From: Lysinibacillus antri
Lineage (GTDB): Bacteria; Bacillota; Bacilli; Bacillales_A; Planococcaceae
DNA length: 64,000 nt
Direction of reading: 5' to 3'
NCBI RefSeq assembly: GCF_003977595.1
Contig: NZ_RYYR01000008.1
Location: forward strand, 101,083 to 165,082
In this document: piece after piece, positions 1 to 10,048 of the stretch
Numbering within the stretch: the first letter of the stretch is position 1
Layout of the letters: each line of letters begins with the position of its first letter
Program-made: the position numbers and the translations under genes
The notes under the pieces: generated by a model
Told to the model about the DNA's origin: nothing
What the model saw: only the letters and a program-made list of their open reading frames with translations
Databases searched by the model: none

Positions 1-104
1 CGCAAATACTTTTTGGCAGGTTTTATTTGTTCTTGTTGCTCCTGTTGTTCTTCATGTTCTTTTTGCTCAGATTGTTCGTTACCTTGTTGGTTTTGATTAT
101 CCAT
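1..104 (-). CDS. Gln/Glu-rich N-terminus of an unidentified protein (partial, runs off left edge)
   Basis: Only the first ~34 codons are in the window. They begin at an ATG preceded by a weak purine-rich stretch (GAGAGTGGTGAA) and encode a hydrophilic leader dominated by Gln and Glu, turning basic (PAKKYLR) at the edge. Such a charged leader often precedes a membrane anchor in Bacillaceae secreted or membrane proteins. In B. subtilis, ctpA (an S41 peptidase) lies close to deoD, so a peptidase of that kind is possible, but this is a guess from gene order. No function can be assigned from what is visible. Confidence 0.5.
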   Translation of the reverse strand, partial: MDNQNQQGNEQSEQKEHEEQQEQQEQIKPAKKYL

Positions 105-187
105 ATTGTTCACCACTCTCATTTACACTTACTAAAATATTTAGACGTTATTACCATATTAACAGTTTCTCGAGATTACGAAAAGAA

Positions 188-213
188 AAGACTGTCAATA
201 AATAGACAGTCTT
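188..213 (-). terminator. Terminator of deoD
   Basis: A 9-bp perfect inverted repeat (AAGACTGTC / GACAGTCTT) is followed on the minus strand by TTCTTTTC. It sits 27 bp beyond the deoD stop. Confidence 0.75.
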
Positions 214-239
214 AAAATAACTATGCATTTGTGCTCACA

Positions 240-944
240 TTACTCTTGAATTGCAGCCTCTAATGCAACAACAATCATATCATTGAAAGTAGTTTGTCGT
301 TCTTCAGATGTTGTCACTTCACCTGTAATAATGTGATCTGAAACAGTTAATACAGAAAGAGCCTGTCTTCCAAATTTAGCTGCAAGCGTATAAAGGGCAG
401 CCGATTCCATTTCAATAGCTAAAACCCCATAACGAGCTAGTTTTTCGTTTTGGTTTTCTTCCGAATAAAACATGTCAGCAGTGAAAATATTGCCGACTTT
501 TAAATTTAATCCAGCTGCTACACCTGCATTATATGCTTTTAATAGCAAATCAAAGTCTGCAGTTGGAGCAAAATCAATTCCGTTGAAAATAATTTCATTC
601 ATTTTAGAGTCAGTCGATGCGGATTGAGCTAAAATAACGTCACGTACTTTTACATCTTTTTGGATTGCGCCACAAGTACCTACACGAATTAGTTTTTGTA
701 CATTATATTCTTGCATTAACTCCGTCGTATAAATTGAAATCGATGGCACACCCATACCAGTTCCTTGTACAGAAACGCGCTTACCTTTGTATGTACCTGT
801 ATAGCCAAACATATTTCGCACTTCATTATAGCATGTTACATCTTCTAAAAAGTTTTCTGCAATATACTTCGCACGTAAAGGATCTCCAGGTAACAAAATA
901 ATTTCTGCGATGTCTCCCTGTTTTGCGTTAATGTGAATACTCAT
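240..944 (-). CDS. deoD: Purine nucleoside phosphorylase, DeoD type
   Basis: Cytoplasmic hexameric PNP that phosphorolyses purine (deoxy)ribonucleosides to base plus (deoxy)ribose-1-phosphate in purine salvage. About 234 residues, the normal length for DeoD. Visible family motifs are the phosphate-binding LLPGDPLRA near residues 18-26, [10 protein letters not shown] near 63-72, RVGTCGA near 87, the nucleoside-binding [10 protein letters not shown] near 180, and the catalytic-region SDH near 205. The start is the ATG giving [11 protein letters not shown], which matches the family N-terminus and has AGAGGGA upstream; a TTG two codons earlier is less likely. It is monocistronic with its own terminator and adjacent to yozE, as in related bacilli. 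Confidence 0.97.
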   Translation of the reverse strand: MSIHINAKQGDIAEIILLPGDPLRAKYIAENFLEDVTCYNEVRNMFGYTGTYKGKRVSVQGTGMGVPSISIYTTELMQEYNVQKLIRVGTCGAIQKDVKVRDVILAQSASTDSKMNEIIFNGIDFAPTADFDLLLKAYNAGVAAGLNLKVGNIFTADMFYSEENQNEKLARYGVLAIEMESAALYTLAAKFGRQALSVLTVSDHIITGEVTTSEERQTTFNDMIVVALEAAIQE

Positions 945-1082
945 TTGCAATCCCTCTTTCTAAATTTACTAAAAACACTTGTATTCCAAAATAAAATATA
1001 CTTTCTTTTAAAGCTTTGTGCAATGATTTGCCATCTTATACATGTATTGTACTAGATTTTCGATTTTTCATTCTCGTTCACT

Positions 1083-1304
1083 TTACTCATTTTTCATCTC
1101 ATACAATGACCACAATTCATCAAAAGCTTGTGTCGTCATGTGCTCATGGACAAGCGTCTCGATATAACTTGATAATTCATCAAAGGAAGTACTTGTTTTT
1201 GGAAAACTATGATCTAAAAACGCTCCTTCTGCAAAACGTGTTTTACGATCTTCCCAATCCCCTCCTCGAAAAGTGAGGACAAATAAATAAAAGCTAGTTT
1301 TCAT
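1083..1304 (-). CDS. yozE: YozE family small protein
   Basis: A 73-residue soluble protein of the YozE_SAM_like (DUF1250) family, whose fold is a small helical bundle resembling a SAM domain; the molecular function is unknown. The sequence keeps the family signature DHSFPKTST followed by SSYIE and the C-terminal FDELWSLYE. It starts at an ATG with AAGGAG eight bases upstream. It lies upstream of deoD on the same strand, separated by about 138 bp. Confidence 0.9.
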   Translation of the reverse strand: MKTSFYLFVLTFRGGDWEDRKTRFAEGAFLDHSFPKTSTSFDELSSYIETLVHEHMTTQAFDELWSLYEMKNE

Positions 1305-1420
1305 AATGGTTACTCCTTACTACTATAATAATTCCAGTAAATAGGACTTTTTACTATAAAAATGTTGGAAAATATTTCGAATATAATGTAAACTTTTAAA
1401 GTAACGAAAGTTTAAGAAGG

Positions 1421-3241
1421 ATGGTGACATTATTGAGCAAAATTAATAAGACGTCTCGTGAGCAAAACATTAATGTTTCTTCTAACCATAAAAAATTATC
1501 TAAAGATAAAAAAAGTAAAAAGAATCATACGAATGCTAGTTTTTTTCATTTAATTCGTGGACGAGTTGTACTTATATTCAGCATTTTACTTGTAATAATC
1601 ATTGGGATGCAAGCGCTATCGTACATTAGTATTTCAAAACTGCAACAAAACCTAAAAGACTTTGCAGAACAAAACATGCAAGAACAAGCTCAAATTAATA
1701 ATTTAGGTAACAACATTTTAAATCTATCAAACTATGAACAAGCTTATATTATTCATGGTGGAGAAGATGCTTTAAACAATTATAATGATATGAAAAAAAC
1801 AATTACTTTAAAGTTAAAAGAACTCGAAACGACTTTTGAAAATCGTGCAGAGGAAAATGAAGTACTTGCTTTAATTAATCAGTACTATACCATCTATATA
1901 AATTATTCAAATAGAGTGCTAGAAACAAGAACGCAATTCGGCTTTGAAGGTGCACAACGTTTAATGGATTTAAACGATGCGGAAAACGTAAAATCATACA
2001 TTAATAACGCATCGCAAAATTTAATTACATTATTAGAATCAAAAAATGCAGAAACTATAAAAGAACTTGAAAGTTTAGCGAATTATTCCCGTATTGGGTC
2101 GATCATTTTATCGCTTATTGCCTGTGTGTTAACCATTACATTTGGTGTTATCCTCTTTAAATCCATTCGTCGGAACACATTTAAAATCAATCATTCGATT
2201 TTAGATATTGCCCAAGCCGGTGGAGATTTAACTCGTCGTGTCGAGGTGAAAACGAAAGATGAATTTTCTCAAATTGCCAATTCTACTAACCTATTAATAG
2301 ATTCCATTGCAAATTTAGTCAAAAGGGTGTCAAACTTAGCAGAAAATGTTTCTGGCAGTTCCCAAGAGTTGATGGCATTGGCAGAGGAGAACGCTAGAAC
2401 AATCGATGAAATTGCTAATAATACACAAGATATCGCCAGTGATAGTGACCTAACACAATCGCGTACAAGAACTGCCATCCATAAAATGCAACAATTAGAA
2501 CAAGCGATGAACGAGCTGACAATAGAAGCAAATGAAGTTCAACGTACAGCAGAGGAAATGAAAAAAGCTGCTTTCAATGGTGGAAAGTCCGTTGAGCAAT
2601 CCTCAATCGTGATGCAATCAATAGAAGAAACGATGTCCAATACATCAACAACAGTAGAAACATTAGGAAAAAAATCGACGGAAATTACGTCTATTATTGA
2701 GACGATTACGTCAATTGCAGGTCAAACCAATTTATTAGCACTAAATGCAGCGATTGAAGCCGCGCGTGCAGGTGAACACGGGAAAGGTTTTGCAGTAGTA
2801 GCAGATGAAGTCCGAAAACTAGCGGAACAATCTGAAAATGCCGCAAAAGAAGTAACTGGGATCGTGACATCCATTCAACACGAGGTAAAATCCATCATTG
2901 AACAAAATCACGAAGGTGTTCAATCGGTTATTCGTGGTGTCGAAGTAACGAATGAAACGAATGGTGTGCTTGAAAACATTCTAGAACAAACGAACAAAAC
3001 GACAAGTGTCATTGCGTCAATGGTCGAAAAAATCTCTATGACATTAAATACAAGTCATGAGGTGGCCGCTTCTTTCGTTGAGGTAAATACAATTGCCGAA
3101 AACACAGCATTGCATACAGAACGCTCCGCATCAGCCGCGTTACAAGGCTCTGCATCCATGCAAGAAATTAACGCATCCGCAACAGAACTTGCCAAACAAG
3201 CAGATGATTTACGAAACGTAGTAAGTGAGTTTAAGATTTAA
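1421..3241 (+). CDS. Methyl-accepting chemotaxis protein
   Basis: Membrane chemoreceptor, 606 residues. In order: a very basic cytoplasmic leader (residues 1-48), TM1 (about 49-72), an extracellular helical sensor of the four-helix-bundle type (about 73-220), TM2 (about 222-245), a HAMP linker (about 247-300) and a long signalling coiled coil. The highly conserved hairpin tip is near residues 424-470 ([19 protein letters not shown], then [17 protein letters not shown]), the site of CheA/CheW contact. The ligand is unknown. The ATG overlaps AAGAAGG; a GTG and a TTG a few codons later are alternatives. It is monocistronic with a strong downstream terminator. Confidence 0.97.
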   Translation: MVTLLSKINKTSREQNINVSSNHKKLSKDKKSKKNHTNASFFHLIRGRVVLIFSILLVIIIGMQALSYISISKLQQNLKDFAEQNMQEQAQINNLGNNILNLSNYEQAYIIHGGEDALNNYNDMKKTITLKLKELETTFENRAEENEVLALINQYYTIYINYSNRVLETRTQFGFEGAQRLMDLNDAENVKSYINNASQNLITLLESKNAETIKELESLANYSRIGSIILSLIACVLTITFGVILFKSIRRNTFKINHSILDIAQAGGDLTRRVEVKTKDEFSQIANSTNLLIDSIANLVKRVSNLAENVSGSSQELMALAEENARTIDEIANNTQDIASDSDLTQSRTRTAIHKMQQLEQAMNELTIEANEVQRTAEEMKKAAFNGGKSVEQSSIVMQSIEETMSNTSTTVETLGKKSTEITSIIETITSIAGQTNLLALNAAIEAARAGEHGKGFAVVADEVRKLAEQSENAAKEVTGIVTSIQHEVKSIIEQNHEGVQSVIRGVEVTNETNGVLENILEQTNKTTSVIASMVEKISMTLNTSHEVAASFVEVNTIAENTALHTERSASAALQGSASMQEINASATELAKQADDLRNVVSEFKI

Positions 3242-3251
3242 CTTCAAAATG

Positions 3252-3290
3252 CGAGAAGAAAGGCAATTTTGCTTTCTTCTCGTATTTTTA
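3252..3290 (+). terminator. Terminator of the chemoreceptor gene
   Basis: The 11-bp stem CGAGAAGAAAG / CTTTCTTCTCG is followed by TATTTTTATTTT, 11 bp after the stop codon. Confidence 0.85.
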
Positions 3291-3375
3291 TTTTCCCCCA
3301 AAAACTACTATCGTTATATTTTTAAACTTTAATGTCTACACTAAATTTTAACAAATAATGTTAGAGGTATATCGA

Positions 3376-4515
3376 ATGGTTAAAATCGGGCAAATTGGCT
3401 TATTACATGTCATTTTTTTAGTAATGACTTTTATCGGTTTAAAAAATCATGTCACGATTCTTCCACCTTTATTAGAACATGTAAAACGAGATGGCTGGGC
3501 ATCTGTTATCTTTGCTGCTATCCTCCTATTCCCTTGGCTATTTCTACTTCTTTATATTCATAAAAAATCAAAACAACGACCGATTAAAATTTGGTTAAAG
3601 GAGAAAGTAGGGAAAATTGGATCAGCAATTATTTTATATTCTACGGTAGCTTTTATTTATTTAATGGCAGCATTTACGTTAAGAGAAACCGTGCTTTGGA
3701 TTTCAAGTACATTTTTAAATCAGACACCTAAATTAATATTGATTGCTTTATATATTATCCTTTGTTTTTTATTAGTTTCTACTAATATTCAAACAATCGT
3801 TATCGTCAACACCTTTGTCTTATTTTTTGTAGTGGTATTTGGATTTTATGTAGCATTCGTAAATATTCAAGTGAAGGATTACAATTTATTACGTCCATTT
3901 TTTGAACATGGATTTGAGCCTATTGCCAAAGGATTTGTTTATCCCGCCTCCGGGTTTATTGAAATATTTTTATTATTATTTTTACAACATCATTTTAAAA
4001 GTAGGATGAAATGGTATCATCTAGCAATTATGCTTTTCATTTTAGTTGGCTTAACTTTAGGACCTTTAATGGGGGCAATTGTTGAGTTTGGTCCAGAAGA
4101 AGCAGCGAAACAAAGATATCCTGCCTATGAAGAATGGGGATTAGTTTCAATTGGTCGTTTTATTGAACATATGGATTTCTTATCTATTTATCAGTGGCTT
4201 ACAGGCACGTTTGTGCGTGTTGGGTTATTATTATTTATCGCTACGGACATATTAAACTTTACGGGTGATGTAAAGAAGATTTGGAAATATATGCTCCCAC
4301 CCTTTTTCTTCACTAGCTTAGGTCTATTTTTAATCGATGATAGTTTATTTTTACAACTAAATGGTAATGCAATGTTGATTCTTACATTTGCTTTCTTCTT
4401 CATTTTATCTGTTCTATTTGGTTGTATTGCGACTTTAAAAAAGAAAGATCCAAAAAATCAAATTCCGAAAACGTCCACACAGAAAAATCAGACATCAGAA
4501 GGTAGTGATACTTAA
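3376..4515 (+). CDS. Spore germination receptor B subunit (GerAB/GerKB family permease)
   Basis: First gene of a ger operon. The product is an APC-superfamily-like integral membrane protein of the spore inner membrane that forms the germinant-binding B subunit of a Ger receptor. The protein has about ten hydrophobic segments and the family-like start MVKIGQIGLLHVIFL. This ATG has AGAGG eight bases upstream, whereas the in-frame ATG 18 bp earlier has no ribosome-binding site. Two bases separate its stop from the A-subunit start. The gene order B-A-C differs from the A-B-C order of B. subtilis gerA. The cognate germinant cannot be deduced. Confidence 0.93.
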   Translation: MVKIGQIGLLHVIFLVMTFIGLKNHVTILPPLLEHVKRDGWASVIFAAILLFPWLFLLLYIHKKSKQRPIKIWLKEKVGKIGSAIILYSTVAFIYLMAAFTLRETVLWISSTFLNQTPKLILIALYIILCFLLVSTNIQTIVIVNTFVLFFVVVFGFYVAFVNIQVKDYNLLRPFFEHGFEPIAKGFVYPASGFIEIFLLLFLQHHFKSRMKWYHLAIMLFILVGLTLGPLMGAIVEFGPEEAAKQRYPAYEEWGLVSIGRFIEHMDFLSIYQWLTGTFVRVGLLLFIATDILNFTGDVKKIWKYMLPPFFFTSLGLFLIDDSLFLQLNGNAMLILTFAFFFILSVLFGCIATLKKKDPKNQIPKTSTQKNQTSEGSDT

Positions 4516-4517
4516 GT

Positions 4518-5981
4518 ATGGATCAAGAGGAACCATTAATACACAATATAACGACTTTAAAACAGCTTTTTAAAAATTCCGCAGATGTACTTTTTAATGA
4601 ATTCACGTTTCATCAATCCAATGTTTTTTTTATAAAATGCGATGCTATGGTAGATCAAACGATGCTCTATACAGTCGTTCTACCAACTATTGAAAAACTA
4701 TATGAAAATGATGATGACATCAATATGCAAGCGAAAATAGAAGGCTTACCCATTCCTGAACTAAAAAAAGTTAAAAGTACGGACGAAATTATCTCTCTTG
4801 TTTATAGCGGCAACCTCCTAATGTATTTTGAAGATTGTCAATTACTCTATACAAGTAATATTTCGCGTAAACCGAATCGTTCTCCAGAAGACACGAGTAT
4901 GGAAGCAATTGTTAAAGGAACACGAGATAATTTTATTGAAGATCTTTCAACAAATATAGCACTTATTCGAAAACGAGTTCCAACTAATTCGTTATGCGTC
5001 GAGAAGATGGAGATTGGGAAACGTTCTAAAACCCAAATTGCCATTCTCTACTTTGACGATATTGCGAATAAAGATATTTTGACTGAACTAAAAAAACAAC
5101 TACAAAAAATCGATACAGATATTGTTCTTAGCCCAGATTCTTTAATGGAACACGTCAATAAAAAAAACTGGTTATTACCAACAACACATGCGACAGCTCG
5201 AGCAGATTTTGCTATACAGTCATTAGTTAGGGGGCGATATATGCTCATGGTTGATGGCGCATCCTATGCAATTATTACCCCCTCTAATTTCTTTTTGTTA
5301 TTAAAGACTGCTGAGGATTATGAAAACCCTGTTGCTTTTAGTACTTTTGAAAGATTATTGCGTTTAATAGGAATCTTTATTGGCGTTACACTTCCGGCAT
5401 TTTGGCTTGCACTTACTCTTTTTCACCAAGATCAGCTACCCTTCCAATTATTAGCAACAGTCGTTGTTGCTAATAGAGGGTTACCTTTCCCCGCTGTATT
5501 AGAAATGCTTGTGTTACTTATCATGTTTGAAATGTTTAGAGAAGCCGGGATGCGACTACCTACTAAACTTGGAGGTACAATTAGTGTAGTTGGGGGCATT
5601 ATTATTGGGGATGCTGCTATTCGGTCAGGTATTACTAGTCCAGCTATGGTTGTCATTATTGCTATATCAACTATTGCTTCCTTTACAATTGCTAACCAAT
5701 CTCTTGTAACGATGGTAAGTCTTGTACGGATTTTTTTCATTTTACTAACATCTATTTTTGGGCTATTTGGTTTTTTTATATGCCTTTATTTAACCGTTTT
5801 ATATATCGCAAATATGCGTATTTTTGGTACTCCTTATTTAAATTTAACAGCTGATTTAAGTTGGTCAACAGTCAAAAAGACATTATTTAGATCCAGAAAA
5901 GATAAATACAACCAAAGACCAAATATGTTAGATCCTCAAGATCAACAACGGATTAGTAGCGGGGGGAAAACGAATGAATAA
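4518..5981 (+). CDS. Spore germination receptor A subunit (GerA family)
   Basis: 487-residue A subunit of the Ger receptor. It has a soluble N-terminal half (about residues 1-260), then about five membrane helices (about 275-450) containing the conserved RLPTKLGGTISVVGGIIIGD region, and a basic C-terminal tail. A subunits oligomerise and, in recent models, form an ion channel that opens on germinant binding. Translation is probably coupled: the start lies two bases after the B-subunit stop, and its 3' end overlaps the C-subunit start by 8 bp. Confidence 0.95.
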   Translation: MDQEEPLIHNITTLKQLFKNSADVLFNEFTFHQSNVFFIKCDAMVDQTMLYTVVLPTIEKLYENDDDINMQAKIEGLPIPELKKVKSTDEIISLVYSGNLLMYFEDCQLLYTSNISRKPNRSPEDTSMEAIVKGTRDNFIEDLSTNIALIRKRVPTNSLCVEKMEIGKRSKTQIAILYFDDIANKDILTELKKQLQKIDTDIVLSPDSLMEHVNKKNWLLPTTHATARADFAIQSLVRGRYMLMVDGASYAIITPSNFFLLLKTAEDYENPVAFSTFERLLRLIGIFIGVTLPAFWLALTLFHQDQLPFQLLATVVVANRGLPFPAVLEMLVLLIMFEMFREAGMRLPTKLGGTISVVGGIIIGDAAIRSGITSPAMVVIIAISTIASFTIANQSLVTMVSLVRIFFILLTSIFGLFGFFICLYLTVLYIANMRIFGTPYLNLTADLSWSTVKKTLFRSRKDKYNQRPNMLDPQDQQRISSGGKTNE

Positions 5982-7122
5982 AAATTTGTTTTTATTGCCC
6001 ATAGTTTGTTCAATAATCTTTTTATCAGGTTGTTGGGATCTCAATGAGAGCGAAAGAATGTATTATATCCACAGTCTTGCGATTGACTACATAGATGGAG
6101 AATATGAGGTTTATATGCAACTAATTAGCTTTGGAAACGTGGCTAAATCAGAGCAACTAAACCAAGACATCATTCAATCAGAGGTCTCATCTGAAAAAGG
6201 AAAAACTGTAGATGAAGCTTTTTTTAAACTTTACCATGCAATTGATGAGAGGATTTTTTGGGGACATCTAAGTTTTATTGTTTTGAGTGAGGAAGCCTTG
6301 AAAAATAATCGCATTAATTCTTTGTTAAATTTGCTCACTCGTTATCGTGAGACACGGTACCAAACTTGGGTTTATTGTACAGATGAACCATTGAATGAAT
6401 TTTTAAAGATTGTTCCGCTTTTAAAACGTTCTATCACATTATCTAAATTGGCAGACCCATTAAATTCTTATGAACAGGAATCATTTATAGAACCGATGAA
6501 TCTTAGGCAATTATTGATCCAAATAAACGAACCTAGTTATGAGGCGAAAATCCCATATGTGAAATTAAAGGATGATTGGGAGACTCAAAAAGGATCCAAC
6601 AAATCTGTAAAAGTTGCTGGTGTTGGCATTATTTCTCGGGAAAATTATAAAGGATCTATTCTAGAGGATAGCGCACATGGGATTAAATGGTTAACTAATA
6701 AAACTGCGAGAGGTCCAATTACATCTAGACTTGATGATAGTCAATATATAACCGCTGCAGTCGAAGATTTAAAAGTGAAGGTCAAACCAATTGTTGAGGG
6801 TAATAATGTAAGATTTGACATTAATCTAACATTAACAGTTGGACTAAATAGCTTTTCAAGTAAATTAACTGTTACTGAAATAAAAAAAGCTATAACTAAG
6901 GAAGTACAAAAAGAAATAAAGGATACTTTTAAGAAAGGTTTGAAGCTAAATGTAGATATTTATCGACTTTCAGAAGTGCTATATAGAGACAATGTGAAGG
7001 TTTGGAAGAAACTACAAAAAGATGGGAAAATTGAACTTACAGAAAATTCCATTCGCAACATTAATGTAGCTGTTGAAAAAGTAGCTACAGGAAGAAAATC
7101 ATTTGAACCAGTGGTGGAGTAA
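5974..7122 (+). CDS. Spore germination receptor C subunit, Ger(x)C lipoprotein
   Basis: 382-residue lipoprotein subunit of the same receptor. A type II signal peptide ends in the lipobox LSGC with the lipidated Cys at residue 20, followed by the family WDLNE motif. The remainder is the Ger(x)C fold (three-domain mixed alpha/beta), with the C-terminal GRKSFEPV. The ribosome-binding site is a run of six G followed by AAAACGA and ATG, inside the end of the A-subunit gene. It completes the tricistronic receptor operon, which ends at the hairpin at 7135-7165. SigG control is expected from the family, but I did not identify a promoter. Confidence 0.95.
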   Translation: MNKNLFLLPIVCSIIFLSGCWDLNESERMYYIHSLAIDYIDGEYEVYMQLISFGNVAKSEQLNQDIIQSEVSSEKGKTVDEAFFKLYHAIDERIFWGHLSFIVLSEEALKNNRINSLLNLLTRYRETRYQTWVYCTDEPLNEFLKIVPLLKRSITLSKLADPLNSYEQESFIEPMNLRQLLIQINEPSYEAKIPYVKLKDDWETQKGSNKSVKVAGVGIISRENYKGSILEDSAHGIKWLTNKTARGPITSRLDDSQYITAAVEDLKVKVKPIVEGNNVRFDINLTLTVGLNSFSSKLTVTEIKKAITKEVQKEIKDTFKKGLKLNVDIYRLSEVLYRDNVKVWKKLQKDGKIELTENSIRNINVAVEKVATGRKSFEPVVE

Positions 7123-7134
7123 TTTCTCTATGAA

Positions 7135-7165
7135 AAAGGGACGCTCAGATAATGAACGTCCCTTT
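7135..7165. terminator. Bidirectional terminator between ger operon and msrB
   Basis: Stem AAAGGGACG / CGTCCCTTT with T-rich flanks on both strands, sitting between the convergent gerC and msrB stops. Confidence 0.85.
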
Positions 7166-7173
7166 ATTTAGAT

Positions 7174-7602
7174 TTATTTAAATAAATCTAAATATTCCCC
7201 ATAGCCTTCTTCTTCTAGCTTATCTTTTGGGATAAAGCGTAATGCAGCGGAATTAATGCAGTATCGTAATCCCCCTAATTCGCGAGGACCGTCTGGAAAT
7301 ACATGTCCTAAATGAGAATCAGCTGTTTTACTTCTCACTTCTACACGACGCATTCCGTGAGATGTATCAAAATGCTCTGTCACTTCTTCTTTTTCAATCG
7401 GTTGTGCAAAGCTTGGCCACCCGCAGCCTGCATCGAACTTATCTTTTGAGCTAAATAAAGGTTTACCTGATACGATATCAACGTAAATCCCTTCTTCAAA
7501 ATGTTGATCATATTCATTTTGATAAGGTGGTTCTGTGCCTTGTTGTTGCGTTACATAATATTGCATATCTGTTAACTGTTTTAATCGTTCTTCTTTATTC
7601 AT
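7174..7602 (-). CDS. msrB: Peptide-methionine (R)-S-oxide reductase
   Basis: Reduces the R epimer of methionine sulfoxide in proteins (cytoplasmic oxidative repair). 142 residues. The catalytic Cys is in RYCINS near residue 115; [10 protein letters not shown] (near 58-67) and the [11 protein letters not shown] segment are family hallmarks. The two zinc-binding CxxC pairs found in some MsrB proteins are absent, as in B. subtilis MsrB. The start is the ATG after GGGGGAATAAAA; the frame extends upstream inside msrA but without a better start. It overlaps the end of msrA by 8 bp, so the two are translationally coupled. Confidence 0.96.
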   Translation of the reverse strand: MNKEERLKQLTDMQYYVTQQQGTEPPYQNEYDQHFEEGIYVDIVSGKPLFSSKDKFDAGCGWPSFAQPIEKEEVTEHFDTSHGMRRVEVRSKTADSHLGHVFPDGPRELGGLRYCINSAALRFIPKDKLEEEGYGEYLDLFK

Positions 7603-8128
7603 TTTTATTCCCCCAATGTTGTTGAATAAATGCGGCTCTACCCGAACCAATATGGTACCGTTCATAATGCATCGGATTTTTCTTATAGTACTGTTGATGA
7701 TATTCTTCAGCAGGATAAAAGGTACTCGCAGGTAAAATTTTCACTGCAATTGGTTTTCGAAACTTCCCTGATTGCTCTAAACGCGCCTTTGATTGTTCGG
7801 CGATTGTTTTTTGTTCGACATTGTGGTAGAAAATAGCTGTTGTATAGGATTCTCCCCGATCGTAAAATTGGCCACCTGGATCAGTTGGGTCAATTAACGT
7901 CCAATAGGTTTCTACTAGCTTCTCATACGGATACACTTCAGGGTTAAATGTGATTTGAACCGCTTCTAAATGCCCTGTCGTTTCACTACATACTTGTTCA
8001 TACGTTGGGTTCTCTACATGGCCACCTGTATATCCTGAAACTACACGTTCAATGCCCGCTTGTTCGTCAAACGGTTTTACCATACACCAAAAACAACCAC
8101 CTGCAAATGTTGCAATCTCATAATTCAT
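7595..8128 (-). CDS. msrA: Peptide-methionine (S)-S-oxide reductase
   Basis: Reduces the S epimer of methionine sulfoxide. 177 residues; the catalytic motif GCFWC lies at residues 11-15 (nucleophile Cys12), followed by the family segment GVxSGYTGG (here VVSGYTGG). The ATG is preceded by GGAGGGCAAAAA. It is the first of the msrA-msrB pair and starts 11 bp after ypmS, so ypmR-ypmS-msrA-msrB is probably one transcript. In B. subtilis the neighbourhood is ypmR-ypmS-ypmT-msrB-msrA (from memory); here ypmT is missing and the two msr genes are exchanged. Confidence 0.97.
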   Translation of the reverse strand: MNYEIATFAGGCFWCMVKPFDEQAGIERVVSGYTGGHVENPTYEQVCSETTGHLEAVQITFNPEVYPYEKLVETYWTLIDPTDPGGQFYDRGESYTTAIFYHNVEQKTIAEQSKARLEQSGKFRKPIAVKILPASTFYPAEEYHQQYYKKNPMHYERYHIGSGRAAFIQQHWGNKNE

Positions 8129-8139
8129 TTTTTGCCCTC

Positions 8140-8718
8140 CTACTCGTTCGGTACAATCACTTCTAAAAGGATACGATTATGCTCTAAATCAATTTCCTTT
8201 ACTTTTACTTGGGACCCTTTATAAAAGCGGAGTCTTGATAAATCTACAAATATTTCTTCCTCATTTGGACTAACTATTATGTATGATGGAAATTGTACGG
8301 AATCACTTAATAATTTTAATACCGTTATAGGTGGTATGTTCAGTTTACCGACATTCATTGTTGTTTGTTTTAAATGAATGTTGCCTTCCGCGTTGACATT
8401 CGGTTCAAACTCCATCGAAAACGGAACCGTCACCCCAAAAACCGTTAATTCACTATGCAATTCAATGGTTTCATTTACGGTAAATTCCACAGGTAATGCC
8501 GAATTATTTAAAGCATCTGCTAAATAATTCATGGCGATCTTTTCAAAATCATCTGCTGTGGTCTCCACGAGTAGTACACTGTCCGTTGCATCAATCGTAG
8601 CCCTTTCAGAAGGGATTGGTACATCATCAGTTGGTGAAGTCGCCCAAATAATTACTATTGTTAATGATACAATGATTAGCGCTGCAAAGACAAAAAAGGC
8701 GACTTTCCATTTATTCAT
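8140..8718 (-). CDS. ypmS: YpmS family protein (DUF2140)
   Basis: 192 residues with one N-terminal membrane anchor (about 7-28) and an extracytoplasmic domain. It matches YpmS in the starting MNKWK, the FxxEFxP-like centre (SMEFEPNVNAEGNI) and the conserved LSIP-type segment (LNIPPITVLKLL). The function is unknown; the family is always near the YpmR lipase-like gene. The ribosome-binding site is AGGAG nine bases before the ATG. It sits 58 bp downstream of ypmR. Confidence 0.88.
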   Translation of the reverse strand: MNKWKVAFFVFAALIIVSLTIVIIWATSPTDDVPIPSERATIDATDSVLLVETTADDFEKIAMNYLADALNNSALPVEFTVNETIELHSELTVFGVTVPFSMEFEPNVNAEGNIHLKQTTMNVGKLNIPPITVLKLLSDSVQFPSYIIVSPNEEEIFVDLSRLRFYKGSQVKVKEIDLEHNRILLEVIVPNE

Positions 8719-8776
8719 TCCACTTCACTCCTAACAAAAAGTTCTACGATTATGGCAACAAGATCGATTAACTAAG

Positions 8777-9769
8777 TTACGATATGCTCTCTTGATTTAC
8801 TGTAAGTTGAGGTTCTTCATTAAAGAGAAATAATCCTTTTGAATCCTCTTCTATGTTACATGCTTTCATAATCGAAATAATTCGTTCTGTCATCATTGTA
8901 TAACCATTACCATTTGGATGGAAGAAATCTGTATGATAAACCATATTAGCGTTTTGATCAAACAAATCCTCTACATCTACAAAACATGCATTTTGGTGAC
9001 GTTCTGAAATGGTCTTAATGGTGTTGTTCCATTCGGATATAATGGCTTCAAATTCTGAAACTTCATCTGTCACTACCGAGAACGGGTTGTATAAACCAAT
9101 CAAAATAATTGGAACATCCGGATTTTCAACGCGTATTTTTTGAATAATTTTATCGTATCGCTGTTCAAATTCAATTAACTCTTCATCAAAAGGCTCTCTT
9201 TTCAAATTGAGAATATCCTTTTTCACTATTTTCATAATATCATTGCCACCGATTGTAATTGTAATTAATTCGGAGTTTTCAAGCTCTTTATCGTAATGAC
9301 CTTTTTCAAGAAGAGCCAGTAGTTGGTCACTTCTTCGCCCTCTTTTGCCTCTATTGTCTAATACAACGTCTGAGATTTCTGTCCACTGCTCAATTTTCTC
9401 CGCTAATCGTTCAGTATACCCATTTTTTTGCTCTTCATCCCCAACACCTCGAGTTAATGAGTCGCCTAATGCTAAATAATAAATTTTTGATTCTTCCTGG
9501 TTTATTTCTTCTGGTTCCGGAAACTCATTTAAAATGTAGTCTTCTATAATTTCTTGAAATGTTTCAAATTTTGTTTCTTCATTTGTAACCGCGTCGTTTG
9601 GTTGAGATAGATTCACTTTTTCCTTTGATTGTTCGTTTTGATTACTTGTGGCTGATTGATCAGTTTCTCCAGCTAACGATTTCAATTCGTTTATATCATT
9701 CTCGTTTACCACTTCGACACAGCCAGATAAAATTAAACAACTCATGATAAGGGTAATAAAATATTTCAC
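8777..9769 (-). CDS. ypmR: SGNH/GDSL-type lipoprotein hydrolase, YpmR-like
   Basis: 330-residue predicted lipoprotein with lipobox LSGC (Cys near residue 17), then a long acidic Gln/Asn/Glu-rich linker (about 20-90). The SGNH hydrolase domain has block I ALGDSLTRG near residue 98, block III GGND near 175 and the block V Asp/His pair in FFHPNGNGY near 293. It probably hydrolyses an ester in or near the cell envelope; the substrate is unknown. The start is a GTG after AAAGGGGGAACCTAC. It is the first gene of the ypmR-ypmS-msrA-msrB group. Confidence 0.9.
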   Translation of the reverse strand: MKYFITLIMSCLILSGCVEVVNENDINELKSLAGETDQSATSNQNEQSKEKVNLSQPNDAVTNEETKFETFQEIIEDYILNEFPEPEEINQEESKIYYLALGDSLTRGVGDEEQKNGYTERLAEKIEQWTEISDVVLDNRGKRGRRSDQLLALLEKGHYDKELENSELITITIGGNDIMKIVKKDILNLKREPFDEELIEFEQRYDKIIQKIRVENPDVPIILIGLYNPFSVVTDEVSEFEAIISEWNNTIKTISERHQNACFVDVEDLFDQNANMVYHTDFFHPNGNGYTMMTERIISIMKACNIEEDSKGLFLFNEEPQLTVNQESIS

Positions 9770-9937
9770 GTAGGTTCCCCCTTTCTACGATTATGATTTT
9801 GATGATTTATCATGAATTTTAAGTTTCATTTTCGTTCATACGTAACGCTAAACTATTCCCATTTTTATATACCCTTTTTATTCCTATTATATGCAACCTA
9901 TCTATAACTAAGTTCTTCCCTATTTCTCAAAGTTAAA

Positions 9938-9977
9938 AAAGTGCCAATCCCTTGTCACAGAAGGAACACGGCACTTT
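9938..9977 (-). terminator. Terminator of the protein kinase-like gene
   Basis: Stem AAAGTGCC / GGCACTTT with an inner CCTT/AAGG pairing. On the minus strand it is followed by TTTTTT. The rest of the 9770-10048 gap shows nothing else I can support. Confidence 0.75.
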
Positions 9978-10048
9978 CTCTTATTTATTTCAAGGTAACT
10001 TTAAGCTCTATTTTTGAAAGAATCACAATAATGATTTTGACACTTTTC

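Noticed and set aside
5432..5740. Minus-strand 102-codon frame inside the GerA gene
   Set aside because: Shadow of the real gene, no ribosome-binding site.
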